From: Aureobasidium sp. EXF-3400
Taxonomy: Eukaryota > Ascomycota > Dothideomycetes > Dothideales > Saccotheciaceae
Direction: 5' to 3'
Length of the DNA: 64,000 nt
Assembly (NCBI GenBank): GCA_024195585.1
Contig: SWBL01000183.1
Location: forward strand, 35,767-99,766
The notes below the pieces were generated by a model that saw only the letters and a list, made by a program, of their open reading frames with translations, searched no databases and was not told the origin of the DNA. A program made the position numbers and the translations under genes. Of this stretch, positions 1-11,641 are shown in pieces (positions within the stretch are counted from its first letter, which is position 1; each line of letters begins with the position of its first letter).

Positions 1-350
1 AATGGGCCGGTTTCGGCGTCGTGACTGACAGCAAGCCAAACGATGATATCGTTGATATCCTAGGCTTTCTGACATTTGAGATTGTCCAGACTCTGACAGA
101 AGAAGCTCTGCGCGTCAAAAACGCAGAGGACATACAGCGACGCGAGAGCGGCGGCGATGAGGATCAACAACGACGAAAAAGAATCCGCAGAGAACCTGGC
201 TTGTTCGATCCACCTGAAGAGGCAAGAACTCCTGTCAATACCAAGCACATCACCGAGGCTTTTCGCAGATTACAGAGACCTGATGCAAAGAGTCGCTACA
301 TGAGCCATATTCCTGCTGGTATCAGGAGAACACCCCTGAAGCTGATTTGA
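1..350 (+). CDS. SPT3: SPT3, SAGA subunit (3' end only)
   Basis: This is the C-terminal end of the SAGA coactivator subunit Spt3, a double histone-fold protein that helps deliver TBP to promoters. The frame is open from base 3 and ends at the TGA at 348-350; the true start lies outside the window. The visible residues include DDIVDILGFLTFEIVQTLTE, matching the second histone fold of fungal Spt3. They are followed by a charged linker and a conserved tail (GLFDPPEE, then a short helix with EAFRRLQRP). The first in-frame start-like codon is a GTG at 21 and is not a real start. The identification rests on recall of the family pattern; the histone-fold portion is distinctive, but only about 115 residues can be read. 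Confidence 0.75.
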   Translation, partial: WAGFGVVTDSKPNDDIVDILGFLTFEIVQTLTEEALRVKNAEDIQRRESGGDEDQQRRKRIRREPGLFDPPEEARTPVNTKHITEAFRRLQRPDAKSRYMSHIPAGIRRTPLKLI

Positions 351-1351
351 ATGTTCTTCAGCTACACGTTTAACATTCTTTTGCCAACCTGTGACGAATC
401 TTCACCTAATGTAATTAGCTCTTTGCACATTTGACAGAGACGCACCTCTTATCGCATGATTATTACTAAAGCTCCCAGCTGTCATATGCTGTGTATCCGG
501 TCGCCGGCGATGTCTGGTAATGGACGCGATGCTGAGGCCTCCGCCATATCCTCAACCCTCGGGTGAACAGTCTAGCATACAAGCGCCTCGTCACGCAATT
601 GCAAAAGATGAATCCGATTAAAAGTGCCTCCAGACGCTTTGTATCATGGGTCATCAGAAACATAGATCTGACAGTTGGAGAACCGGAGCGAGAATCGGTT
701 GCCATCTTCTGATCAGGTTCGGCCAGACTCCACTTCCGCCACTTGAATCCTTCCACATTCCCCCAACGTTTGGTACATGCGATCTGTACTTCGATAGCCA
801 TGTGGCATGGCTAAGATCCAGGTAGAGAGACATGTACCGTTTATCGTAGCATGTGCCTCGCTCGAGGAGCGAGCAGAATGAGTCGCCATTTCACTTTCTC
901 GGCCTGCAGCACCGCCCTGTCCCGCTCAGAAACTACAGAGTTGTCGCGATATGGATTGAAACAGTCAACTAGTGATCAGACGCGATCGGAGTAACCCCCG
1001 TCTTGACTCGCGCGATTTACTGCAGCCGTACGAGTCAACCTCGAATATTGGAAGAATAGACATCAGTCTTCTTTCGGGTCAACTTTCAGAATCAGTGGCT
1101 GTTCAGCTTGCCCGTTACACTCGAAAGGTCTCTGGGATAGACGATTTGTATAATTGAAGACACAAGGCATGCAAAGCCGGACCGTTGAATAGCGTTTCAA
1201 CGAATCCGCCATTCGACGTTAGTCCAACGGCACGGCTTCACTCATGGCTAACCGCGAATCATCGTGTACTCGGCCGGCAGGATTGGTCTCGATTGCGCCC
1301 CTTCTTTTTGTTTATCTATGAGAGCAGATCCGTAATTCTTGTACTGCCTTT
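351..1351. other. intergenic spacer, SPT3 to 7TM gene
   Basis: This kilobase holds the SPT3 3' flank and the upstream region of the 7TM gene. Short open frames occur (466-801 minus, 972-1157 plus), but neither shows a recognisable domain, a good start or splice-linked partners. No tRNA or repeat was seen. Confidence 0.5.
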
Positions 1352-2907
1352 GTGGGCTTGACTCGACATGCCTTGTCGACACTGCTTCCTTCTTTCGACA
1401 ATCCAAAGGTCATGCCTCCAGATGACAGTGCGACGAGGAATGCGTTGCCTGGAGGTGCTTTCCTCAAGCGCATGATATTTAGGGTCACCATAATGTTCAT
1501 GGCGTTAACTTCATTGTGTCTGTTCCTGAGGCTATGGGCAAAACTACGAATCGGAAAACGGAAACTTGTTGTTGATGACTATTCTATGTTGACAGCCTGG
1601 GTATGTGGAACAATCGCTGCCTTTTCAGGATGATTTTTTAGGCTAACTTGGCACCCAAGTTCTTTTACATGTTGCTGAGCTCCCTGGCTTTGAATGCTGC
1701 GTTGCTCGAACATCACAATCCAATTCTGACGTTGGCCGTGGCCGATAAGTTCTTACTAGTAGGTGCCAGTACGCGACCTCTCTACGACTACGTCCACTGA
1801 TTTGAGATACAGTTATTGACGCTCGGCGAGGTGATGTTCATGCTCTCAACCATATTTCTCAAGATCTCCCTCATGCTCTTCTACAAGCAATTTCTTTGGA
1901 AGGAGTGGCAGCGCCGCGCCATTGTCATCGCAGGGGGTTGCTCGATAATTCTCTCCGCAGTCGCCCTCTTCCTATCTTTGTTCCAGTGTGGTGCCCTCGA
2001 GCACATCGCATATCGACAAGTCAATGGCAAATGCTTACGACGCAACAAGTTAGTTCCATTGCTGTATCTCCATGGAGCTACCGGTGCCGTCACTGACTGG
2101 GCTTTTGCACTGTTGCCGGTCTCTGTGCTCATCAAATCATCACTCAAACCGCACATCAAACTCTCTGTCTGTATTCTACTCACACTGGGCGTGGCCGGTA
2201 GCGTGGCTGCATGCTTCCGGACCGCGTATGTCTATGGTGTCTGGTTTAACGTTGCGTTTTTGGATCAGTCTGCTCACATTAGCTTCTACGACCACTCGGC
2301 TCCCGAGATTGTGTTGGCCCTTACGGAGCTTGGTTTCGGAATCTCGGCGGCTAGTCTGGCTTGCTTGCAGCCACTGTTCCGACTCTTGGTGCACAAAACG
2401 CGCGACTGGATTCAGACGTGGTTTTCAGACGACTCGAACAAAACTATTGTTGCAACGAGATCGCACGTGGGGCTTCTACCACATTTTGAGCTGCGAGGCA
2501 GGAAAGCGATGGGAGCTGTCTCGAAGCAACCTCGAGCCGAAGCATGCGAGGTACCGTCTCCGGAATTTCCACCACATACGGCAGTTCGTAGACATGGTAT
2601 TAGAGACGGGAGTGATGGTCCTAGCAGTGCAAGGGTCGTATCTCTGAGCGGTCACAGATCTTCGCAAAGTGTCCTGCCCATGCTCGGCGTCGTCGAAGCA
2701 GGCGGTCAGCCGGAACAGCGCAAACTCATTCGACAGCAGCGCAAACCGAGCTTGATCATTGGTGTCTTACCAACTTTGCCGACTATTGCGACAGAAATTG
2801 GTACTGAAGAAGAAGAATTTGGTCCTCGTCAAGTGGTGGCGGACACAGCAATCCAGGTGACATTTCAGATGGACGATAACGATCGGATTTTGAAGACTGG
2901 ATCATAG
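1352..2907 (+). CDS. fungal rhodopsin-type seven-transmembrane protein
   Basis: This is an integral membrane protein of the large fungal rhodopsin-like family, common in Pezizomycotina and mostly of unknown ligand. Predicted exons are 1352-1600, 1642-1758 and 1813-2907, with introns 1601-1641 (GTATGT..TTAG) and 1759-1812 (GTAGGT..ACAG), giving 486 residues. Family hallmarks are visible: the VVDDYSML motif after the first membrane helices, FLKISLMLFY before helix 4, a cysteine pair around CGALEH and GKC that probably forms an extracellular bond, and TDWAFALLPVSVL in a later helix. The last ~140 residues are hydrophilic and read as a cytosolic tail. The start ATG at 1352 precedes a plausible N-terminal segment, but an upstream exon cannot be excluded. 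The ligand or substrate is unknown. Confidence 0.75.
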
Positions 2908-3444
2908 GTTAACGTGTTGCGTTTAGCGTGGTGCATAAGCATTGGGAGGTGTTTAATTTGGTTTTTAGGATGCATTGCACGGCGCCTTCTGTTTTTCTCT
3001 CACGATACACACGATTTCATCCATTTCAGAAATTAAACCGATCAGTCTTACGAGAATTGTTTTGGTCTTGCATTGAGATTGTTGGACAGTCTTGCTGTTT
3101 GCTGATGTGAAGCAGGTGCGAAGGATGATTCAACACCAGGCTGTAATTTCCCACCCCAGTCACGATTTTCTCTTGCTGGTCAATCTTTGTGGTTTACCGA
3201 TTCTATAAAGTCGCAGAGCATGAAGCGGAGTTCGGGCGAGCATCGGTCACAAGAAATATCAGGTATGTGAAGTTGATCAACAGCGAAAATTGTATGTAGA
3301 AAGATGTCTTTAGATTGTTAATCATTACGATAGCGGATATTGTACGTCGTTCTTGCCTTCTCGAATGCCGGGCATGTCGACAAGATGTTATGAGGAAGTC
3401 AGGGTAAGGGGACAAACCTCCAGCGCATCTTCATACCGATAGAT
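2908..3444. other. convergent intergenic spacer
   Basis: The 3' flanks of the 7TM gene (plus) and the RBR ligase gene (minus) meet here. The stretch is AT-richer than its neighbours and holds only short unsupported frames. Confidence 0.5.
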
Positions 3445-4767
3445 TTACCACTCGACATGATCTTCCCCAAATTCATCGTCCTGCTCCTCGCCTTCGTCGT
3501 TATCAGATCTATACCCGTCCTCTTCGTTGATGTCGAATCCACCTTCATCATCTTCGTCGTCGTGAGCTACCTCGTCTTCGCCACTGTCAGAATCTGCTTC
3601 CAGATCATTCGCATCTTCCTCGTCATCGATTGTTTCGATTTTTGGTTTTTTCAACAACCTGCGGGACAATGGATCGCCAGTCGGGGCGCGTTTTCTATTG
3701 AGTTGTGCCTCAACCTCCTCGTCCTCATCTGAATACGCAGGTTCTTCCTCAATCTCTTCATCCTCATGTGTAGGCGCTTTGTCATCGGACGTCTCTCTCG
3801 GCAGAACAAGAATCCCACGAGCCTCGTGCAATGTGATGATGAAGTTGTCCGCCAAACGCTGGATGTCAGACATCACGACATACGAGGACGCACTGCCATC
3901 CAGTAGAGCGTGATCGATGGTAGAAATACAGAATGCGTAGTCCTCCTTGATCTTTTCCAATCTCTCCTTGGTCAGCTTTTTCGAATCGACAAGCTGCATC
4001 TCTTTCTGAATAGTATCCTTCCGTCCATTGAGTACGGCTGTGGCTATACTCGGATCCTCCGCTTCGGCCTTCTCGGCCAAAAGCGGAGTGGAACCTCCTT
4101 TGCATTTCCCTTTACAGAGTGCCCAGTCCCTGGAGCATTTGAAACAGAAGACTTGTGTACAGGGTTCGGTGCAGACAATGCGGTCGCATCCCTCTTTCAT
4201 GCGTCCAGCAATATGACTGCAACGAGGACACATGGCGGCATCTTCGTGTCTTAGAGCATTCATCACTGCCTTGAGGTCTTCCTTTGACGTTCTGTTGCAT
4301 TGGCCTTCATGAGCTGGCTTCTCGCATTCTGTACAGATGCTTCTGTGACACTTTGGACAGTGCAACACTCGTTCCTCTATATGGTCTGAATGAGTGAACC
4401 GGCAGCAGTGGGGACATTTTATTTGACTCCATTGCTCTTGTTTCTCGAACCACTTGGTGTACACATGAGGAGGCATGTGTTTTCTGGCTTTCGAAATTAT
4501 GGTTTTGAGAGAGATCCAAGTTGGTGGATCGTGTGAGCACCAATTTTGTGGCCAGTCCGACTTTTGAGGTGCAGAAGTTATGCCGTTGGTTATGCATTCG
4601 TAACACCAATTGCATTGTTTGCAGTCCCAAGTCAATATGGAGTGGTTGGGTAAGCTGCCGAGACATATGTCGCAGTCCTTCATCTCTTCAGTGTCCATGG
4701 CATATAGCGATGTAGCGTGTGTAGGTGCGGGTAGTCGTTCGCTGGTTATCTGTTTGAAGGCGATCAA
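3445..4767 (-). CDS. RBR-type (RING-IBR-RING) E3 ubiquitin ligase
   Basis: The 440-residue single-exon protein has the full RBR layout. RING1 lies at about residues 32-78 (CDIC, then CKQCNWCYEC), the in-between-RING domain at about 118-157 (CPHC...CPKC...CTECEK) and RING2 at about 180-211 (CPRC...GC...C...CFKC). The RBR catalytic cysteine, which forms the ubiquitin thioester, corresponds to Cys194 in KEGCDRIVC and is present, so the enzyme looks active. The last ~100 residues are extremely acidic (runs of D and E) around a short basic patch (KRAPTGDPLSRRLLKKPK), which suggests a nuclear or chromatin-linked role; that part is inference. Met24 (MDTEEMKD) is an alternative start. No closer subfamily (Ariadne, Parkin or Itt1) can be assigned. 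Confidence 0.85.
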   Translation of the reverse strand: MIAFKQITSERLPAPTHATSLYAMDTEEMKDCDICLGSLPNHSILTWDCKQCNWCYECITNGITSAPQKSDWPQNWCSHDPPTWISLKTIISKARKHMPPHVYTKWFEKQEQWSQIKCPHCCRFTHSDHIEERVLHCPKCHRSICTECEKPAHEGQCNRTSKEDLKAVMNALRHEDAAMCPRCSHIAGRMKEGCDRIVCTEPCTQVFCFKCSRDWALCKGKCKGGSTPLLAEKAEAEDPSIATAVLNGRKDTIQKEMQLVDSKKLTKERLEKIKEDYAFCISTIDHALLDGSASSYVVMSDIQRLADNFIITLHEARGILVLPRETSDDKAPTHEDEEIEEEPAYSDEDEEVEAQLNRKRAPTGDPLSRRLLKKPKIETIDDEEDANDLEADSDSGEDEVAHDDEDDEGGFDINEEDGYRSDNDEGEEQDDEFGEDHVEW

Positions 4768-5191
4768 AAAGTATGAAGTATGCGAACCGAGACAGATTTA
4801 CGCAGGGGAACGCTTGATGTTGAAGGATGGACACCATGTTGCTGGTGTGGCGTCTTTGTGTAGATTTCTCCTGGATCGCCGCGTCCCATTACGTTGAGGC
4901 CTATGACCACAGGCTGAATTCAGACACAAAGAATCGGCATCTCGAAGAATGTCCAAAAGCGTTTCCGATCCTGAGATGCGAACAGACAAAGGCTGTGGGT
5001 TGCATCGAGAACCACGGCTTTTCCAACAAAGAAACTACACATCTGCTTTGAGCGATTCGACGCCACTCTTTACACAGTTCATCTCAACAGCAAGGGTCTG
5101 TTTCGTGGATAGAAGACAAGAAAGGTGGATTCGGAAGAGTAGAATGCAAAAACTGTTAGGATAATAATGTACTTCTTATGACATTCAGTCT
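4768..5191. other. intergenic spacer, RBR promoter side
   Basis: This 424-bp stretch lies between the RBR gene start and the MAD1 stop, both genes being on the minus strand. It should hold the RBR promoter and MAD1 3' flank. Only shadow frames were seen. Confidence 0.45.
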
Positions 5192-7386
5192 TTATATCTC
5201 CGCAGCTCTGGTCGTCTTATCGTAGAATTCCAACGTACATGCGGCCAGGAAACAAGGAATCTCTTTCCTTCCATCGACCCAGAATTCGATGAGTGGACGG
5301 ATCTCATTGGCAAACACACTCTCCGTGCCACCAGAGACCTTCATAGTACCTTTCTCGCCGTCGAAAAGGATGGAGTTTTCCTCTTCCTCACCGTCCTTGT
5401 TGATGGACGTCGGGTACAAGATAGAAGTGACCTTGAAGCGACCATTTGGTTGGAAGACCACTTTCCACCCCAGTGTCGCCGCGACTGCCTCTGCGAATTC
5501 GAGGAACTTAGCAGACCAGATTGACTTCAGACGCTGTTGTTTCTTGTCGCGTTGAGCAATTGTGGCTTCGAGTTCGCTCATCTGGAGGCGGGCGTGGTCG
5601 AGCGTGCTGATAGGGACGACCTTTGTCGCGCCGTTTGGTCGTCCTTCGAGTTGTTCGAGCAGTGCTGCGTTTTCTTCTTTCAATGTGCGGAGGGTTGCCA
5701 TTTTGATGCCTTCGGCTTGGGCGGTTGGGTTGTCACGTAGCTCGAGCACTCTCGTCCGTGAGGACTCGCGCAGAGCATTCAGTTGGCTCGTCTTCGCCTT
5801 CAACTCGGTCTCGATAGTCGCGTAGCGGGTTTGCAGTGCTGTTAGATCGTCTTGGAGCGTGCGGGTCTTACGGCGCAGCTCGCCCAATCGCTCGTCTGAG
5901 TCTTCTGGATGTGGACGCTTCAGAGTTTGCGTCGGCGCGGCAACAGGGGCGCTGCCTTCTAGTTGCTTCATCTCTGCCGACAGTGTCTCTACTTCGGAGC
6001 GGTACTGATCAATGAGTGTTTCGAGCTCTTGAGTACGCTTGTTCTCCTCCTGGTTCGACGTTTCTGGTGAAAACTCGTTCTCTTCGGCTTCGAATGCCTT
6101 CATCTGTGCTCGAAGATACTCGACCTCCTTGATTGCCAGATTCTTTTGGCGTTCGAGGCGTGCACGACTTTTTGCGTCGGCAGGAACTGCATTTGATGAT
6201 GAAGTGCCAGCTTCCTTCAGCTTCTCGATCTCGGCGCGAAGTTGAACCTTCTCGTCTTCGAGCGTCTTGATGTTAGCATCACGCACAGTCAGTTCAGGTT
6301 GTAAAGCGCCCAGCTTCTCCATCAGAGTGATCCTCTCCAAGCGCTCATTAACGAAAGCCTTGGCCATGTCCTCTGGTGATTCAAATGCCATCTCTTCCCT
6401 TCCAGCAGCCTCACTTTCCAAGTAACTCGTCCAGCTACGCTTCTCGTCCTCTAGAATCTGCTTCTGCAATTGTGCCTCGGCCAGTTCCTTACGCAAATCT
6501 TCCATAGCACGGACTTTCTGTTCCAGAGCACGCTTTTCTTCTTGAACGATTTCGACACTTTTGTGGGTTTTGCGCAATTGCTTGAGTTCGGAAGATTGGT
6601 CGCGATTGGTAGACTCCAGTCTCTTGATGTGTGCAACTTGTTCAGAAAGCTCGCGCTTGATGATGGCCAGAGTATCCGAGTCGCCCGTCTGAGCCTTGAG
6701 TCGAAGAATGTCATTCTCAAGGTTGCCGTTCTCGGATTCGCGTTGCGACAAACGCTGTTGTGTGGATTGCAGAGTCGAGACCTTTGATTCTAGATCTCTT
6801 TGAGCTTCTTCGAATGAAGCCTGTAAGGCGGCGTGTCTTGCTTCAAGATCATTCAGGCCATGCTGGTGTTCTCGTTCTGACGACGAGAGGCGCGACTCGG
6901 CATCTTCTAGATCTTCTCTCAGGCTCTGGTTGTCATCCTGTAGGGACCGGATTTTGCGCTCCAGCTGGATCTTGTCGTTGGTGTGTCGATTCTCAATGTC
7001 GCTCAATTCGCGGGTGAGTTGGTCGAGCTTTTTGGCGCTTTGTTGCGCGGCTGTCTCTGCAGCGTGGGCTCTCTTGAAGTCTCGCTCTGCGCGCTGCTCA
7101 GCATCGCGGATGTCGCTTGCTTGCTGGAGAGCGGTGAGCTCCTTTTCCTGTTTTAACGAGTCGAGTTCATATTGTAGAGTGTTCAGCTGGGCGCGCAGCG
7201 ATTCATTGGCAATGTCTGTGTTGAACGGTCAGTTTCATAGCTGCGTCTCGATGGCTCGCAGCACTCACCTGAACGCGCAACTGTCGCTGTGGATTGACGG
7301 AACGTCTCGCGCAGAGGTTGCCGCGCTGGTGACCTCTCTTCTCCCGTAAAGAAGTCGAAACTCGGTTGGATTGCGTTTCTGGCCAT
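5192..7386 (-). CDS. MAD1: MAD1, spindle assembly checkpoint coiled-coil protein
   Basis: Mad1 recruits Mad2 to unattached kinetochores and templates its conversion to the inhibitory form. Predicted exons on the minus strand are 7269-7386 and 5192-7215, with a 53-bp intron (GTGAGT..ACACAG), giving 713 residues, the usual length. The frame runs upstream of residue-rich start-like codons to an ATG at 7384-7386 (MARNAIQPSFDFF). Most of the protein is heptad-rich coiled coil. The C-terminus carries the Mad1 signature: LRDNPTAQAEGIK just after the Mad2-interaction region, then a globular RWD-like end (SILFDGEKGTMKVSGGTES ... IPCFLAACTLEFYD). The C-terminal block makes the assignment firm; the N-terminal exon is inferred from splice signals. 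Confidence 0.88.
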
Positions 7387-8183
7387 CACGGCATCTTTGT
7401 TCAATGGTATTTTACAACCGACGAGCCATCCATGTCAATCTCCAACAATCAACAAAGCCGACCTGCTCGGCCCGGTTCACATGCCAATCCTTGACATGCT
7501 TCCGTTTGCGCTTCACTCGATCCTCATGCCAACCTCAACCACTCTACACGCCCTCTTTTCGTGCTTTTACTGTTTCCAGGCAAGACCCTTCTTCCATGCC
7601 TCTGGATGCCATGTTGTATACCAAATAGTTGCGAGCAGCCGTGACACCACAGATGGGCGACCCTGCCTCAATCTTTGTCAGTAGTATCACCCTGCCATCA
7701 GTCTACAACATCCTCTCTGCTGCCAAAATCACCTATTTCTACCATCCTGGACACCTCATTACCTCGAGATTGGTCTCCATGGTCGACTCAGCGAGGTGTT
7801 TGCCGATATTTATCTCGGATACTGCTGATCCATGCATCGCCGAAATTCATCCAAGACGACAACTGAACACAAGGCAGACGTGAATGGTACTGAGAGCTTC
7901 ACTGACCATCCACGGAGTTACTGCAAACGAATCATGTAATCGATTAAGCATTCAGGATCTGAGTCTGAAGCTTCTATGGACGATACAGTACATACACAAG
8001 GGTGGAGCAATGACGAAAAGGAATGCAAGACGGTGAACCATGGCTTCTCTCGGATCAGCATCAACCAGTAGATGTCTCGTTGTCGTTCTGAACTCCGTCG
8101 AAGGTCCAAGGGTATTCGTGGTGAGGTTCGGGGAGGCTGAAGCAAGGGGTATCAGAATCAGAGCTTGTATCATGTGGACGTGA
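7387..8183. other. intergenic spacer, MAD1 promoter side
   Basis: About 800 bp lie between the MAD1 start and the CAP20-like stop, both genes being on the minus strand. Overlapping plus-strand frames (7371-7883) are Ser/Thr/His-rich, share no domain and look fortuitous. Confidence 0.5.
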
Positions 8184-8900
8184 TCAATATTCTGACTTTT
8201 CCTGGGCCTTTTCGGCATATGTCTCGGCCTTGTCGTTGGCGTCGTTGGCCTTCTTCTTGGCCTGCTCTCCGTATGATGCGGCCCTGTTGTACAGACTACT
8301 GAACAGTGAGTCGCCTCTCTGCTTGGCTTCTTCACTCTTGGGACCGAGCCAATCAGCAACAAGGTTGACACTATCAGCGGCGATCTTGAGTTGGGTCGAG
8401 ATGATGGCCAGGAAGCTAGTGCTCAAGCCATTGCCACGGTTGTTGCGAGCTGCTGTCTTGTTGTACTGATCCTCCCAGGTGTTCATAAGGTATGTGCGGC
8501 CTTCACCTGCGACTCTGAAGGGGAGGAAAGCATAGTTGACCATCGTGTCCTTGATGGTGACCGTGTCCTCTCTGACGATGGGGAAGCGGGTGTCGACCTG
8601 TTCCAGTCCCTTGTCGGCCAGACTGTCGGCTTTAGCCACATATGGTGCGGCATATGAGTAAGGAGTTCTCAGATAGGGCATGACGGGCTTTCCGAGCTTG
8701 GTGTATGCAGCGTCGGCGATGTCGAGAGACTTGGCTCCATAGGGATTGTTCATGAAGGTCTCGACGCCATCGTTGACGACAGGGTAGGACTTCAGGTGCT
8801 AAGATTGGTCAGTGAAAGCATCGACCTCAAGTTCCGTTACCAAACATACAGAGAAGAATTGCGAGTGAGCCTTGTCACCGTTAGTGACGGGGCTGGACAT
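8184..8900 (-). CDS. CAP20/MPL1-type perilipin-like lipid-droplet protein
   Basis: Exons 8850-8900 and 8184-8798 with a 51-bp intron (GTATGT..TCTTAG) encode 221 residues starting MSSPVTNGDKAHSQFFS. The protein matches the fungal perilipin family (CAP20 of Colletotrichum, MPL1 of Metarhizium). Visible marks are NPYGAKSLDIADAAYTKLGK, the PYLRTPYSYAAPYVAKADSL block and FPIVREDT. These proteins coat lipid droplets, control triglyceride mobilisation and in plant and insect pathogens support appressorium turgor. The C-terminal ~50 residues are a charged helix rich in K, E and A (KKKANDANDKAETYAEKAQ). The first ATG gives the conserved N-terminus, so the start is well supported. Expression during lipid storage is an inference from the family only. 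Confidence 0.88.
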
Positions 8901-11641
8901 GTCGCTTTCTGCGTGAGGCATTGGAGTATTGCTGATGATGGATGGTCAGCTGGAGAGTTGCTTGCAATTGAGCGGACGCCAATTCGGTCGGAAGCAAGAA
9001 TGTACAGCGTGCAACAGCGAATCTCTTGGACCGGTGAGCATGAGCGAAGGTGAAGGACTTACTCTGAGGATGTTATCTTGTAGAACTGTAGATGGTCAAT
9101 GGGTGATTTCTGGCGAGCTGACAGAAGACGAGAAAGGGCAAGAGGGATTAAAAACTGAATGAACAGCCAAAGTGAAATGGGCAAGAGGAAAAGGCATCTT
9201 GGTGGTGTTATCTCAAGCTAATAGCTCAGCTGCAGTGCTCCTGCCTTTCACAAGCAACGATGTCATGTCACTTTCCCCATTTTCCCTGCATTTCAACCAC
9301 TTCGCTTTCACATGTCATTTTTTCATGTGACAATTCAACAACCACTCCCCACACCACCACTCAACCGCCATCGTCACAACATCCTCACGCTCCGACCAAC
9401 CAATTCGATCCTGTACTGTGCAGCCTGTCGTGGCATGTTTGACAGCGATTCCCCGCCGCCTCGTAAATGTCAGGTACTGCCCTGCACTCCATATGCGCGC
9501 CTTTTCCTTCTGCAGACTGCATCCCCGTTTGCGGTTATGTCTCCATTCCTTCACGATAGCAGTAGCACAAAGCTTCCGATGGCGACATTTGATTCGTCTT
9601 CGATGTCTCTTCTGACGCCGGACCGAATCGCGTATCTGGCTTCGGCTCCGTTATTGTTTTTCTTGCCAACTCTCAGCAAGCATGTGAACATCAGATGCTG
9701 CCAGCTCCCCAATTTTCCACCACTATTGCATTCATGCACTATCGCGGCCCTCCCGACTGTGACATGATATTGACACTTTGTCAGATCATCTACCGCTTAC
9801 GGGGATGTTGGGATGCCAGACCCGTGAGTCGTCTACATGTAACACGTTCGGGTCTGTACATATTTTGCTGTGCCACCCTCGTTAGTCTATCCAGATATCC
9901 AAGCCGTGTCGAATGATTAAAAGAACTGCATCCGCCCGTGGACTGGCAACACAACGCTACTTCCAAGGCGACTGAGATGAGTTGCTGTACCCTTTCATCA
10001 TGTCATGTATATTATGACAAAACATACTGTTGCCGGCTGGTTGAGAGACCAATTAGCATATGCTCTCGTACCATACGAACACGAATCCTATGGCCATACA
10101 GGTCGCATATGGGATTGCAGATTCGGTGCCGCATCACTGTCCTGACCATACGGATGCCCAGATCCTTCAAATAACGCGGGCACCAATGCGTCTGGGCACT
10201 CAAGGACCGCAACAAATCGAAGGTTATCCCAGAGTCTAACCAAGCAGTCCTCGTAAGCCACGCACCGATTTATCCATGCCTCGATACCCTGTACAGGATT
10301 GAGTTTACTGTAGAAGGCTGACTTGCTTGTTCTGAACAAGCCGCACTACACCAACCATAGGCCAAGTGACTGAGCCCTAAACCTGTGAGAGGTGGCATGT
10401 TCGTGGTTGTAGCATAACGATAGCAGCAAACAACACTCTCGGAGCGACCCTGGTCTCATCTATCTGTTATCGAGATATTGCACTTGGACATGTTCCACGA
10501 TGCTTTGGGCACGAACTTGTGACGTCCGATTCACACAGAGAGCCAAGAATCTTTCGAGTGGGAGACCTGTATTATAAGTATCCACTGTTTTGGACAAGGC
10601 AGTCCTCCGATTCGAAAGAGGTTCGAGCAGGCTTTCGGGAAGGCGCGCTTGTTCTGGCTTGGCAGCAGGTCTGGAGTTCCTCTCTGTGAACAATCTCACC
10701 CTCTCCATCTCTGCCTTGCTTGTCCGCAACTAACTTAGCCATCATGCTGTGTTGTTCAGCCATTGCGCCATTTTGGCGTGACTGTCTCGAGCCGACTGTA
10801 TCCTAGGTTTTGCTGCATCCATCTGGATTAGCAATTCTTGTGGTAGTGATCCAAAATGATCCTTCTAGGGCTACAGATATCAGCTGGGGCTGCAGGTTAA
10901 GACCAGGGAACATGTCGCTGCCAGTATATATTCCTGCATTGCCACGGTAGGATCCCCAAGATTCTCATGATCCTCTTGTTGATGATGCGTAGTTCCGATA
11001 GCACATAGCAATATCGACATCATACCTGACCAAAAACCCTTCATCAGACGAAGCTGGTAGCGAGTTTCACTGCGGGTTAAAGCAGACACGACAGGGCCCA
11101 GAGTGGTCACCAGCGGCTCTCTACCCGATAGATCTACAGTATCAGCGACGGCCATACCAAGTGTTTAACGTTGTTAACGTCACAGCATGTCCTCAACGAA
11201 GCTAGCACTTGACTCGACCATTGCATAAGGCCCATTGGGCATGTGCACATGCATGTTCCTATGCACGAGATACAGATGCAGACTGATGTGCCCGGCATTC
11301 ATGTATTAGTCAAACTGACTTTTATTCTTATATCTCTGAATGCGTTGCCTTTGGACGTTGCTCGGCAACTGGCCATGGATCGTGAAAAACCTCACACCCA
11401 GGAGCACGCATCAGTAAACAACACCATGACTAGACGCAACCATGTGGTCCCTTGCAATTATTCTTTGTTAGCATTTCACGCGTCTTCAAGGGTGGGACGT
11501 CATTGCCAACGGCATCCCCGCAAAGAGCTTCGATTTCTTAGTTCTCCGAGCAGTGCGGCTGTTCACGAAGCTTTCGTCGCGGTGCTGGACCATCAATTGT
11601 GCTATTCTTCTGATCAAGCAATGTCGTGAGTTGCGAACAGT
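8901..11641. other. gene-poor region with promoter sequence
   Basis: This 2.7-kb interval between two divergent genes (CAP20-like on minus, POT1/CDC13-type on plus) is the largest gap in the window. It contains many short frames on both strands, none with a recognisable domain. The 151-codon frame at 9312-9767 is Pro/Ser/Thr-rich and reads like translated promoter sequence. A possible decayed locus at 10460-11155 is listed separately. No tRNA, repeat array or transposon ends were seen. Confidence 0.5.
10460..11155 (-). pseudogene. possible decayed or unresolved minus-strand gene
   Basis: Several consecutive minus-strand frames look more protein-like than the surrounding sequence but do not join cleanly. 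An N-terminal piece starts at 11155 (MAVADTVDLSGREPLV ... RYQLRLMKG). A helix-like piece near 10820-10750 reads MDAAKPRIQSARDSH. A third piece reads KAEMERVRLFTERNSR and continues as a charged helical stretch to the stop at 10460. They lie in different frames; some GT/AG signals exist (for example GTATGA after the first piece), but no combination gave a clean open frame. It may be a broken gene, a multi-exon gene read wrongly, or chance. No family is recognised. Confidence 0.2.

Noticed and set aside
466..801. 111-codon minus-strand frame between SPT3 and the 7TM gene
   Set aside because: No domain, no coherent splice partners, and composition like random frames; treated as spacer.
9312..9767. 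151-codon plus-strand frame in the gene-poor region
   Set aside because: Pro/Ser/Thr-rich low-information translation of pyrimidine-rich promoter-like DNA, overlapped by equal frames; no family resemblance.
11243..11629. 128-codon plus-strand frame just upstream of the telomere-type gene
   Set aside because: No recognisable domain and it ends at the next gene's start; more likely leader or promoter. A perfect 12-bp palindrome (CATGTGCACATG, 11240-11251) at its start is short enough to be chance.
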